Of a DNA stretch of 64,000 nt, positions 52,611 to 60,856 are shown in pieces (within the stretch, counting starts at the first letter, position 1; the number at the start of each line of letters is the position of its first letter). The stretch is from Neobacillus mesonae (lineage in GTDB: Bacteria > Bacillota > Bacilli > Bacillales > Cytobacillaceae): positions 3,652,973 to 3,716,972 of the forward strand of contig NZ_KV440949.1 in the NCBI RefSeq assembly GCF_001636315.1, read 5' to 3'. The translations under genes and the position numbers were made by a program. Under the pieces are notes generated by a model. It was not told where the DNA came from, ran no database searches, and worked only from the letters and a program-made list of their open reading frames with translations.

Positions 52611-52850
52611 CTAATCCCACATCTCATAGATCTCAAATGTTCCTTTTTCAAAAAAGAACGGGAAGCGCCGCTTAAACCATGGCTGCATTGGCAAATTTAA
52701 AGCTTCATTTATTGAAATCCAGGCACATTCTCCTTCCGGGGGATTTTCTAACAATTCTCCTTCATAGGATGAACTAGGAAATTGACTTTAAAAAGCATAT
52801 ATAAAAACCCAGGATTGATCGTATTGTTACATATCATCTTTTAAACAATT
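52611..52850 (-). pseudogene. Decayed NUDIX hydrolase, C-terminal remnant
   Basis: Read on the minus strand, one frame gives QYDQSWVFIYAF, stop, SQFPSSSYEGELLENPPEGE and then CAWISINEALNLPMQPWFKR, RFPFFFEKGTFEIYEMWD and a normal stop at 52611-52613. This matches the C-terminal part of 8-oxo-dGTP-diphosphatase-like NUDIX proteins. At least two in-frame TAA codons interrupt it, and the N-terminal half with the NUDIX box is absent. Expression as a functional enzyme is very unlikely. The family F array borders its 3' end. Confidence 0.72.
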
Positions 52851-52940
52851 GCACTTTTTTATTGTTTGAGGTTAAAATTGGAAATAAAAGTTATTGGAAA
52901 TATTTTATCAAAATTGGCTGATTAGTTAGGGGGATGGGAC

Positions 52941-53453
52941 ATGAAAATTAGAGAAGTGGATATATCAGATGCAGAAAACCTAGTCAATCTAATTCTTCAG
53001 GTAGAAAAAGAATCCGAATATATGCTGATGGAACCCAGCGAACGACAATTGACCGTGGAGCAGCAAGCCCAAAGAATTGAGTCGTTTCAAAAAAGTCATA
53101 ACTCTACTATTTTTGTTGCGGAGAAGGACAGTCAACTGGTCGGATACTTGTTTGTTGTTCGCGGTTCGGCTAGGAGAACTGCCCATTCCGTTTATTTAGT
53201 GATTGGTATTTTAAAAGATTTTAGAGGGCTTGGAATCGGGACAAAGCTATTTCAACAGCTTGAAGAGTGGGCGGTTGTACATAACATTCATCGTTTGGAG
53301 CTGACGGTGGTCACTCGGAACGAAGCCGGAGTCGGACTTTATAAAAAAATGGGCTTTGAAATAGAAGGAAGAAAACAGCATTCTTTATTAATTAATGGTG
53401 AGTTTGTCGATGAATATTATATGGCGAAGCTAATTTTAGGGGGACAAGTATGA
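52941..53453 (+). CDS. GNAT-family N-acetyltransferase (RimI-like)
   Basis: 170 residues; motif A is VYLVIGILKDFRGLGIGTKLFQQLEEWAV (about 89-117, RGLGIG pyrophosphate loop), and motif B is NEAGVGLYKKMGFEIEGRKQHSLLINGEFVDEYYMAKL, typical of the RimJ/RimI-like group. GGGGGATGGG precedes the ATG. Substrate unknown. The small L7/L12-like gene follows. Confidence 0.85.
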   Translation: MKIREVDISDAENLVNLILQVEKESEYMLMEPSERQLTVEQQAQRIESFQKSHNSTIFVAEKDSQLVGYLFVVRGSARRTAHSVYLVIGILKDFRGLGIGTKLFQQLEEWAVVHNIHRLELTVVTRNEAGVGLYKKMGFEIEGRKQHSLLINGEFVDEYYMAKLILGGQV

Positions 53454-53526
53454 AAAAATGGGTTACGAATGGACAGGAGTTATAAAAAAACTGAATGAAC
53501 ATGCTACGAAAAGGAAGGTAAATGAC

Positions 53527-53799
53527 ATGGGGTATCTTTTTATCGCTATATTAATAGTTTTCTTTGGAGTCACAATCTTAAATAAATTGAATAGAATTGA
53601 GCAGCAATTAACAGGGACCAAAAAAATAACGCTGGAAAAAAATCAAAATCAAATCGAGTATGACGAACCACTGCTGCGAGATGAGGTAAGACAGCTTTTA
53701 CTAGAAGGTAAAAAAATTAAAGCTGTTAAAAGAGTGAGAGAAAGAACGGGTATTTCGTTAGTTGAGGCGAAACAATATGTGGATCAATTTGAGTTATAA
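53527..53799 (+). CDS. Membrane-anchored protein with L7/L12 C-terminal-like domain
   Basis: 90 residues: membrane helix FIAILIVFFGVTILNKL (about 4-20), a linker with LNRIEQQLTG, then LRDEVRQLLLEGKKIKAVKRVRERTGISLVEAKQYVDQF, which matches the helix-turn-strand fold of the ribosomal L7/L12 C-terminal domain (K-I-x-x-V-K-x-V-R-x-x-T-x-x-x-L-x-E-A-K-x-x-V). ATG 53527 follows AAGGAAGG; earlier in-frame sequence to 53458 lacks one. Role unknown; it may bind a translation GTPase-type partner at the membrane. Confidence 0.7.
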   Translation: MGYLFIAILIVFFGVTILNKLNRIEQQLTGTKKITLEKNQNQIEYDEPLLRDEVRQLLLEGKKIKAVKRVRERTGISLVEAKQYVDQFEL

Positions 53800-53860
53800 T
53801 GTTTGACAAATTTCAAAATAGTAAGAAAATGTAGTTAAAAAAGAAACAGGTGAAAGTATC

Positions 53861-55237
53861 TTGCCAACAACAGAAGAATTGCTTATAGCTCTCAAGGGGA
53901 TTCTGTCTCAGGACCAAGTAACTATTAATCAAACCATTTTAGAACAGCACAGTAAAGATGAATCCTATCATACTCCAAGCTTGCCGGATATTGTTGTCTT
54001 TCCGGCGACGACCGAAGAAGTTTCCAACATCCTGAAATTAGCGAGCGGATTCAAAGTACCGGTTATTCCATTTGGAAGGGGAACGAGCTTGGAAGGCCAT
54101 GTTATTCCATACAACAAAGGGATCACGATTGATTTTTCCTTAATGAATAAAGTGTTAGAAATTCGTGAGCAGGATTTCTTGGTGAAGGTCCAGCCCGGAG
54201 TGACCCGCACACAGTTAAATAAAGAATTGAAGAAATATGGTTTATTTTTCTCAGTGGATCCGGGGGCTGATGCAACCCTTGGCGGCATGGCAGCGACCAA
54301 CGCGAGTGGGACTACATCTGTCCGATATGGAGTAATGCGAGATCAGGTTCGTGATTTAGAGGTTGTGCTCGCGGATGGTACGGTCATCCATACGGGTAGT
54401 TTAGCGGAAAAGTCGTCATCAGGCATTCATTTAAATGGATTATTTGTCGGGTCTGAAGGAACGCTTGGCTGCTTTACCGAATTGACGTTGCGTGTCTATG
54501 GAATCCCAGAATATATAATGGCTGCCAGGGCTTCCTTTCCGACGGTCCACGATGCTGTTTCCGCGGTAGTTGGCATTTTATCAGCGGGGATTCCAATTGC
54601 CAGGGTTGAGCTTGTAGACGAACAGTCAATGAAACAGGTCAATTTATTCAGCGATACAGATTATCAGGTGAAACCTACCCTATTCTTAGAATTTCATGGG
54701 AATGAGGCTGGTCTCAAGCAAGATGTTGAATTTATGAAGGAAATTGTAGCTGATTGCCAATGTGAAGGCATAGAGTTTGAAACGGATCAGGCCGCACTCA
54801 ATCGCTTATGGGAAGCGCGTCATAACTTAGCTTACGCCTATATTCACGGCTATCCGGGTAAAAAAATGATGACAACCGATGTTTGTCTTCCAATATCCGA
54901 GTTAGCTGGGGCGATTGAACATGCGAGGGAGGAACTTAATAAGCTTGGTCTTACAGGCGGAATCGTTGGCCACGTGGGTGATGGTAATTTTCATACGGTT
55001 TTAATGATTGATACGAAAAATTCGGAGGAAATTAAAAAAGCTGAAGAATTTAATGAATCGATTGTCTTGCATGCGCTGGAGCGCGGCGGTACTTGTACAG
55101 GCGAGCACGGTGTCGGTGTGGGTAAACAAAAATATCAGGAGAAAGAACATGGAGAAGCGCTTAAGGTGATGGAAAAGATTAAAATGGCGCTCGACCCGGA
55201 AAATCTTATGAATCCGAATAAAATTATGAAATTCTAA
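53861..55237 (+). CDS. FAD-linked oxidase, GlcD/D-lactate-dehydrogenase family
   Basis: Flavoprotein of 458 residues oxidising a 2-hydroxyacid such as glycolate or D-lactate. The PCMH FAD-binding domain shows PVIPFGRGTSLEGHVIPYNKGITIDFS, then DPGADATLGGMAATNASGTTSVRYG; the C-terminal domain has GIVGHVGDGNFHTVL and GTCTGEHGVGVGKQKYQEKEHG, the metal/substrate histidines. The TTG 53861 start follows AGGTGA. No glycolate-oxidase iron-sulfur subunit is adjacent, so a stand-alone enzyme is likely. Confidence 0.86.
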   Translation: MPTTEELLIALKGILSQDQVTINQTILEQHSKDESYHTPSLPDIVVFPATTEEVSNILKLASGFKVPVIPFGRGTSLEGHVIPYNKGITIDFSLMNKVLEIREQDFLVKVQPGVTRTQLNKELKKYGLFFSVDPGADATLGGMAATNASGTTSVRYGVMRDQVRDLEVVLADGTVIHTGSLAEKSSSGIHLNGLFVGSEGTLGCFTELTLRVYGIPEYIMAARASFPTVHDAVSAVVGILSAGIPIARVELVDEQSMKQVNLFSDTDYQVKPTLFLEFHGNEAGLKQDVEFMKEIVADCQCEGIEFETDQAALNRLWEARHNLAYAYIHGYPGKKMMTTDVCLPISELAGAIEHAREELNKLGLTGGIVGHVGDGNFHTVLMIDTKNSEEIKKAEEFNESIVLHALERGGTCTGEHGVGVGKQKYQEKEHGEALKVMEKIKMALDPENLMNPNKIMKF

Positions 55238-55242
55238 TTAAG

Positions 55243-55277
55243 AATAAAGGCGGCTTTTTAAAAGTACGCCTTTATTT
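55243..55277 (+). terminator. Intrinsic terminator after the GlcD-like gene
   Basis: AATAAAGGCG and CGCCTTTATT, 14-nt loop, short U-rich tail. Confidence 0.75.
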
Positions 55278-55317
55278 GTTATTATGTATCAAAGGATTTT
55301 GAAGGAGATGAGGAACA

Positions 55318-56280
55318 ATGTCCCAATCATTTGAAGTGGCCACGTTTGCCGGGGGATGTTTTTGGTGTATGGTATCCCCGTTTGATGAACAGCCAGGGAT
55401 TGTTAAAATCGTTTCAGGCTACACAGGCGGTCATACAGTGGCCCCGACCTATGAAGAGGTGTGCTCCAATACAACTGGGCACTATGAGGCAGTCCAGATT
55501 ACATTTGACCCAGCGATTTTTCCTTATGAAAAATTGCTGCAGGTATTTTGGCAGCAAATCGACCCGACCGATGCGGGGGGCCAATTTAGCGACCGCGGCT
55601 CATCGTACCGGACGGCTATTTTTTACCATAATGAAGAACAACAGAAGTTAGCTGTGGCTTCAAAGGCAGAGCTTGCTGCGAGTGAACGCTTTGAAAAACC
55701 GATTGTAACGGAAATCTTGCCGGCTGCTCCGTTTTATCCGGCAGAGGAAAAACATCAGCATTATTATAAAAAAATCCCTTTCCATTATAATCACTATTTC
55801 GAAGGTTCCGGCCGGGCAAAATTCATTCGTGAAAACTGGAAAAAACGCAAAACTGATGGAGAGCTGCGGCAGGTATTGACCCCGTTGCAATATGAAGTAA
55901 CAAGGAACAATGCCACCGAACCGCCATTTGAAAATGAGTATTGGGATTATTCCGAAGAAGGGATTTATGTGGATATCATTTCTGGAGAGCCGCTGTTTAG
56001 CTCAACTGATAAATACGATGCAGGTTGCGGGTGGCCAAGTTTTACAAAACCGTTAAGGCGGATTGAGCTTGAAGAAAAATTTGATACCTCGCATGGACTG
56101 CGGCGGATTGAGGTACGTGCAAAGACTTCCGATTCCCATCTTGGCCACGTATTCGATGACGGCCCAGGCCCTGACCGCGCCCGTTACTGTATCAATTCAG
56201 CCGCACTTCGGTTTGTACCAAAGGAAAAGCTGGAAGAGGAGGGTTATGGGGTGTTTAGGAAATTGTTTGAGGGGAAATGA
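55318..56280 (+). CDS. msrAB: Bifunctional methionine sulfoxide reductase MsrA-MsrB
   Basis: Repairs oxidised methionine, MsrA acting on the S and MsrB on the R sulfoxide. 320 residues: MsrA part with catalytic GGCFWC at residues about 13-18 and [23 protein letters not shown]; MsrB part from about 180 with [23 protein letters not shown] and the catalytic [11 protein letters not shown]. The zinc-binding CxxC pairs of some MsrB proteins are not obvious. GAAGGAGATGAGGAACA precedes the ATG. The family D array begins 8 bp after the stop codon. Confidence 0.93.
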   Translation: MSQSFEVATFAGGCFWCMVSPFDEQPGIVKIVSGYTGGHTVAPTYEEVCSNTTGHYEAVQITFDPAIFPYEKLLQVFWQQIDPTDAGGQFSDRGSSYRTAIFYHNEEQQKLAVASKAELAASERFEKPIVTEILPAAPFYPAEEKHQHYYKKIPFHYNHYFEGSGRAKFIRENWKKRKTDGELRQVLTPLQYEVTRNNATEPPFENEYWDYSEEGIYVDIISGEPLFSSTDKYDAGCGWPSFTKPLRRIELEEKFDTSHGLRRIEVRAKTSDSHLGHVFDDGPGPDRARYCINSAALRFVPKEKLEEEGYGVFRKLFEGK

Positions 56281-56287
56281 CCGGCCA

Positions 56288-57040
56288 CATAAGGGTCCAT
56301 AGTGCGCGAACTCTCCGGGATATTTTAAATTCGCGCACTAAAGAAGGTTCATAGAGCGCGAACATAAGGGAAATTTCCAAGAACGCGCACTATAGAAGGT
56401 TCATAGAGCGCGGACTGAAGGGGAAATGTCAAAAACGCGTACTATAAAGAGTTCATAGAGCGCGAACCTGAGGGAGATTTCCAAAAACGCGCACTATAGA
56501 AGGTTCAAAGAGCGCGAACCTGAGGGGAAACTCCAAAAACGCGCACTATAAAGAGTTCATAGAGCGCGAACTTGAGAGAAAACTCTAAAAACGCGCACTA
56601 AAGAAGGTTCATAGAGCGCGAACCTGAGGGGAATTTCCAAGAACGCGCACTAAAGAAGGTTCATAGAGCGCGGACTGAAGGGGAAATGTCAAAAACGCGC
56701 ACTATAGAGGGTTCATAGAGCGCGGACTGAAGGGGAAATGCCAAAAACGCGTACTATAAAGAGTTCATAGAGCGCGGACTGAAGGGGAAATGCCAAAAAC
56801 GCGTACTATAAAGAGTTCATAGAGCGTGGACTGAAGGGGAAATGCCAAAAACGCGTACTATAAAGAGTTCATAGAGCGCGAACCTGAGGGAGATTTCCAA
56901 AAACGCGCACTATAGAAGGTTCAAAGAGCGCGAACATGAGGGGAAACTCCAAAAACGAGCACTATAAAGAGTTCATAGAGCGCGAACATGAAGGAAAACT
57001 CCAAACTCGCGTACTATAAAAGGTCCATAGCGGGAAAATA
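56288..57040 (+). repeat. Family D tandem array (second locus), 52-bp unit, about 15 copies
   Basis: ATAGAGCGCG or a close variant starts at 56299, 56351, 56403, 56455, 56507, 56559, 56611, 56663, 56715, 56767, 56819, 56871, 56923, 56975 and 57027, every step exactly 52 bp. In a unit ATAGAGCGCG pairs with CGCGCACTAT (nine pairs and one constant A-A mismatch; G-U in copies with CGCGTACTAT). Near-identical neighbouring blocks suggest unequal crossing-over. Confidence 0.92.
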
Positions 57041-57060
57041 AATAAACAGGAGGGACCTGT

Positions 57061-57867
57061 TTGAATTCAAACGTGAACTACTCAAAACTGTTATGGGCAG
57101 GTGACGAAGACCCATGCCTTGACCAAATCAAAATAGACGACTGCGAGGAAATGGTTTTAGGAAGGTATGGCGGAAACCGACATGCCGGTGCTTATAAAAA
57201 TGAAGACGGAGCGATGTTGGTTAAGGGGGAGGACTGGGAATTCGCAATGATTCTCGATGGGCACAATAGCTCCGAAAGTGTTCAATTAGTTTTAAAAACC
57301 ATTGATGATGAATTTGATAGATTAGCAATTATCTTAAACGAACCTGTAGAAACAGCCTTTCGATCATTTGAAACTAGCATTCTTTCTATTTTTAAATCAC
57401 AGGAATTTCTTGACGCTTGTAAAAAAGTAAAAGGCGAAACAGCCTGTTTATTATGTGTTAGAAAAGCGAATTATTTATGGTGGCTTTCCATTGGTGATTG
57501 CTTAATTTACCTTTTTTATGAAGAGCTCCATAAGTTAGGTCAATATGTGCTAAACCAGCGGCAGTTTTTCGAATGGATTGGCGAGGTTAATACGTTCTCA
57601 TTACCGGTGCCGTGCTATTCTTCTGGGATTCGGGAATTAAGAACGGGAAATAATCGGATTTTGCTGCTAACCGATGGGGTTGTGGAATGCGGCGGGCGGT
57701 ATTATGAAAATGCTAACCACCTATATTTGGATTGCTATGGCCATTCCGTAAAAAATTCAGTAAACCAAGTTTTGCAGTTTGTCCTTAAGAGTTTAGGTCG
57801 GGATAGTGCGACTATTATTTCCTGGGATTACCACAACCAGTTTTCCTGCACTTATCCTAGTAATTAA
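57061..57867 (+). CDS. PP2C-type protein phosphatase
   Basis: 268 residues, TTG start 6 bp after AGGAGGGA. PP2C metal-binding motifs are recognisable: FAMILDGHNSSES (DGH motif, near residue 65), WLSIGDCLIYLF (GD motif) and ILLLTDGVVEC (DG motif near 200). The sequence is divergent from stress phosphatases RsbU/SpoIIE. Serine/threonine dephosphorylation in the cytoplasm is expected. The alpha/beta hydrolase gene follows after 16 bp. Confidence 0.78.
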   Translation: MNSNVNYSKLLWAGDEDPCLDQIKIDDCEEMVLGRYGGNRHAGAYKNEDGAMLVKGEDWEFAMILDGHNSSESVQLVLKTIDDEFDRLAIILNEPVETAFRSFETSILSIFKSQEFLDACKKVKGETACLLCVRKANYLWWLSIGDCLIYLFYEELHKLGQYVLNQRQFFEWIGEVNTFSLPVPCYSSGIRELRTGNNRILLLTDGVVECGGRYYENANHLYLDCYGHSVKNSVNQVLQFVLKSLGRDSATIISWDYHNQFSCTYPSN

Positions 57868-57883
57868 CCAAGAGGTGAAGATA

Positions 57884-58543
57884 ATGGCTCAAATTATTAA
57901 TGGTCAAATAGAAAGAAATGAATACTCCTCAATTCCCTATACTTGGATTCGCGGGGGGCAGCCGAATAAAAGCATCTGCATTATGCTGCCGGGACTGGGT
58001 TACACCACACAGCGTCCGCTTTTCCATTACGCAACTAACATATGTGTTAATCATAATATCGATATTCTTCATATTAACTATCAATATAGTCAAAATGAAC
58101 ATTTTAAAAAGCTCTCAGAACCTGAGCAGGATCAGTGGATGTATGATGATGTCATGGCGACTGCCCACGAGGTTTTAAAGGAACAAGAATATGAGCAAAG
58201 TTTTCTGCTAAGCAAATCACTTGGGACAATCCCGATGGCTAAAGAATGGACAGATAGAAGTTTGGAAAATACTGTGTCCGGAATTTGGTTAACACCACTT
58301 TTAAAAGATAACAATGTTTATCAGGCAATATTGAATACTGAATTGCCTTCCCTGGTAGTGATTGGAGACAAGGACCCTCACTTTATTGACGACAGGGTCG
58401 CTACATTAAAACATAACCAGCTTGTTAGTATAGTGGTGATCCCAAATGCCGACCATAGTTTGGAGTTAAAAGGCGATATCACAGCCACAATGGATGCCAT
58501 AAAGGAAGTCACTTTGAAAATTCAAGAATTTATCCAAAGATGA
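57884..58543 (+). CDS. Alpha/beta hydrolase
   Basis: 219 residues. The nucleophile elbow is SFLLSKSLGTIPMAKEW (S-x-S-x-G), the acid is in LVVIGDKDPHFID and the histidine in NADHSLELKG, completing the triad. Oxyanion region SICIMLPGLGYTTQRPLFHY. ATG 57884 follows AAGAGGTGAAGATA; the frame open to 57806 is inside the PP2C gene. Substrate unknown. Confidence 0.82.
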   Translation: MAQIINGQIERNEYSSIPYTWIRGGQPNKSICIMLPGLGYTTQRPLFHYATNICVNHNIDILHINYQYSQNEHFKKLSEPEQDQWMYDDVMATAHEVLKEQEYEQSFLLSKSLGTIPMAKEWTDRSLENTVSGIWLTPLLKDNNVYQAILNTELPSLVVIGDKDPHFIDDRVATLKHNQLVSIVVIPNADHSLELKGDITATMDAIKEVTLKIQEFIQR

Positions 58544-58611
58544 ATTTTACATCAAGCTTTAGTAAATAAAGTAATAAATTGATGTGCATCCGTAAGAAGG
58601 AGAGAAAAATA

Positions 58612-59040
58612 ATGAATAATAATCGAATTGAACAGGAAATTTTCATTAAAGCGCCTTTGCATAAGGCATGGCCGCTGCTTAGCCAGCCAGCTTGGTGGGT
58701 TGGACCAGAGGGGCCAGACCAACTGGATTTTGATGGCCCGCGGGTGGTGGCGGACATCATTTACGGCAAGTTTACTGTATTGTATGAACGGAATGAGGAG
58801 CCCAATTATATAGCCTGTCGCTGGGCAAGTTCGTTTCCTGGAGAAGAGCCGAGTGAAGGTAATTCCACTTTGATTGAGTTTTTCTTGAAATCAGAAACAG
58901 ATGGAACTAGGCTGCGTGTAGTAGAGAGTGGTTTTGCCAGTTTAGACATAACAGAAGAAGCACGGCAGAAGGCGTTTGAAGAAAATACCAAGGGATGGGA
59001 TGTCCAGCTCAATAAGTTACGGAAGCGTGCGGAGCAGTAG
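58612..59040 (+). CDS. SRPBCC/AHSA1-type ligand-binding protein
   Basis: 142 residues of the START/Bet v1-like fold: RIEQEIFIKAPLHKAWPLLSQPAWWVGPEG, IACRWASSFPGEEPSEGNSTLIEFFLKSETDGTRLRVVESGFASL, and the long C-terminal helix FEENTKGWDVQLNKLRKRAEQ (the AHSA1 ending, G-W-x-x-x-L-x-x-L). ATG 58612 follows AGAAGGAGAGAAAAATA. Cytoplasmic, ligand unknown. In other Bacilli such genes pair with an ArsR regulator, absent here. Confidence 0.8.
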   Translation: MNNNRIEQEIFIKAPLHKAWPLLSQPAWWVGPEGPDQLDFDGPRVVADIIYGKFTVLYERNEEPNYIACRWASSFPGEEPSEGNSTLIEFFLKSETDGTRLRVVESGFASLDITEEARQKAFEENTKGWDVQLNKLRKRAEQ

Positions 59041-59102
59041 ATGCCGTCAGTGGAATAAAATTTAATTGCTATTACTATTAAATAAAGGGTGGAGGCGGTG
59101 CT

Positions 59103-59321
59103 ATGGTAAGTAAAATCAAAGAAGAACTGCTTAGTAAGACTGTCTATTTAACAAGCCATGAAAAGGAATGCTTAATAAAAGCACTCCAAAATGCGGAAGC
59201 AGCCCATTTCGGTCAAAGAAGAGCCACAGGGGAGCCTTATATTATTCATCCAATTGCTGTATGCGGGATTCTCGCACATTACAATGCAGACATCACAACC
59301 TTAATTTAAGCACTGCTGCAG
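59103..59321 (+). pseudogene. RelA/SpoT-like gene, N-terminal fragment (orientation +)
   Basis: ATG 59103 after GGGTGGAGG starts a frame with HEKECLIKALQNAEAAHFGQ and then RRATGEPYIIHPIAVCGILA, the start of the (p)ppGpp hydrolase HD domain. It ends in TAA at 59307 after ADITTLI; translated past that stop it gives ALLQ, close to the expected AALLHD. The catalytic HD pair (LHD...EDT region) is missing. Part of one broken gene with the two following entries. Confidence 0.8.
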
Positions 59322-59585
59322 TTTTGAACCGCCCGCATATTTCGGGGGATTAAGATATTGAAACGCCAGCTCCTCTAACTCCTCCTGAATATGATATAAT
59401 CCTAATTTCTTAGCAAGCGGCGAAAAGAAGATAATGGTTTCATTGGCGTAGGGTACCTTCTTTTCAATTCTTTTTACCGAAAGGGTTCTCATATTATGAA
59501 GACGGTCCGCCAATTTAATAATCGTGACTCTGATGTCGGCAGCCGCAGTGGACAGCAGTTTTTGAACCAGGGATTTTTAGCTTAT
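59301..59585 (-). pseudogene. RelA/SpoT-like gene, internal HD-domain segment in inverted orientation
   Basis: On the minus strand the frame reads KSLVQKLLSTAAADIRVTII, then KLADRLHNMRTLSVKRIEKK and IIFFSPLAKKLGLYHIQEEL, a clear middle part of the RSH HD domain that should lie on the plus strand between the flanking fragments. The segment is about 260-280 bp. GCAGTTTT(T)GAACC occurs near each end in the same orientation. Confidence 0.8.
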
Positions 59586-59992
59586 TAAAGAAACATCCAT
59601 CAAGCGAAGAAATGAGACTGCTTAGCACCGAACTGTTAAAAGACTCAATAAAATCAGTGCAGGCCGTTTCTAATAATCCAATTGAATTCCACGATTTAAT
59701 CACTTACGAATTACTGCACAAAGAAATGACTATTTTCACCCCGAAAATGGATGTCATTTTGCTGCCGGAAGGGGCAACGGTAATAGACTTTGCATTTTCT
59801 TTAAACCCAGAATTAGCTAAAAAAATGTCTTATGTAAAAATAAATGGCCAGACAAAATCGATTACAACTGCTCTTAACAATATGGATATAGTAGAAATTA
59901 TTGCTTTAAAAAGGAATACTGTACACGCTGACTGGCTAAATCATGCCCAAACATCTAAAGCAATGAAAACAATCCAAGATTCTTTGCAGTAA
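59580..59992 (+). pseudogene. RelA/SpoT-like gene, TGS-domain fragment (orientation +)
   Basis: Frame gives SLLKKHPSSEEMRLLSTELL, a helical stretch, then ITYELLHKEMTIFTPKMDVI and LLPEGATVIDFAFSLNPELA, the TGS domain, ending WLNHAQTSKAMKTIQDSLQ and a stop. No (p)ppGpp synthetase domain exists between HD and TGS parts. ATG 59612 could begin a 126-residue TGS-only product, but I see no ribosome site for it. Confidence 0.75.
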
Positions 59993-60087
59993 TAACACCA
60001 GCCAAAATCTACAATTAACGTAAAAAGATAAAAAATGTTAAAATAGTTTTAAAGTAATTAAGTTAGTAAGGAACAGAGGGGACAGCG

Positions 60088-60798
60088 ATGAAATACGAAA
60101 CAATCATATTCGATATAGATGATACATTGTTTGATTTTGGCAAGGCAGAGGATTATGCACTCCAAAAGGTTTTTCAAGAGTTCGGCATGCCTTCTGGGGC
60201 GGAGCAGTACCAGGAAAGCTATGAAAAATGTAATAAACCTTTATGGAGAGAACTCGAGCAGGGGCTTATTACATTGGAAGAATTGAAGGTTGAACGATTC
60301 AGACGGCTTTTCCTTCATGAGGGATTGAAAATCGACGCAGCTGAGTTTTCACGTGTGTTTTTAGAACTTTTAGGTCAAGGTACCTACCTTGTCCCAGGAG
60401 CCGTGGAATTGATTAGCAATCTCAAAGACTTTCAGTTAGCTGTGATTACGAACGGTTTCGGAGAGGTGCAGAAATCAAGAATCGCAGGATCGCCGCTTGC
60501 ACATGCCTTTAAGCAAATTATTGTCTCAGAGGATGCGGGGATGCAAAAGCCGGAAAAGGGTATTTTTGAGTACGCTTTTTCAAAACTGGGGATTTCAAGT
60601 AAAGACAAGGTGTTAATGGTGGGAGACTCTCTTACTTCGGACATTACAGGCGGGGTTAATTTCGGCATCGATACCTGCTGGTTCAATCCGCACGAAAAGA
60701 ACAATACAAATGGCGTTAAGCCAACTTATGAAATCCGTGATTTGCTGGAGCTATTAAAAATTGTTGAAAGCTCTGAGCCTGTCTTAAGCCTGTCTTAA
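60088..60798 (+). CDS. YjjG-type HAD nucleotidase (YfnB-like)
   Basis: Noncanonical pyrimidine 5'-nucleotidase family, 236 residues. Motif I is IIFDIDDTLFDFGKAEDYAL (nucleophile Asp 10), motif II LAVITNGFGEVQKSRI (the YjjG-type TNG), motif III lysine in GMQKPEKGIFEYA, motif IV VLMVGDSLTSDITGGVNFGIDTCWFNP. GAGGGGACAGCG precedes the ATG. The end has a short duplicated CCTGTCTTA, adding VLSLS. Likely removes damaged nucleoside monophosphates. Confidence 0.87.
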   Translation: MKYETIIFDIDDTLFDFGKAEDYALQKVFQEFGMPSGAEQYQESYEKCNKPLWRELEQGLITLEELKVERFRRLFLHEGLKIDAAEFSRVFLELLGQGTYLVPGAVELISNLKDFQLAVITNGFGEVQKSRIAGSPLAHAFKQIIVSEDAGMQKPEKGIFEYAFSKLGISSKDKVLMVGDSLTSDITGGVNFGIDTCWFNPHEKNNTNGVKPTYEIRDLLELLKIVESSEPVLSLS

Positions 60799-60823
60799 TA
60801 ATATTCTATTAAAGCAACAAAAA

Positions 60824-60851
60824 AGAAAGCCCATTTATCGCGGGCTTTCTA
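60824..60851 (-). terminator. Bidirectional intrinsic terminator
   Basis: AGAAAGCCC and GGGCTTTCT, 9-nt loop, flanked by A and T runs; between convergent genes. Confidence 0.8.
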
Positions 60852-60856
60852 ACTTT

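Noticed and set aside
1824..57040. Tandem arrays considered as CRISPR loci
   Set aside because: Copies follow each other without unique spacers, interiors are conserved, and no cas genes are present.
59301..59585. Invertible phase-variation switch in the RelA-like gene
   Set aside because: The similar sequences at the two ends are direct, not inverted, repeats, no recombinase is nearby, and other domains are missing, so decay is simpler.
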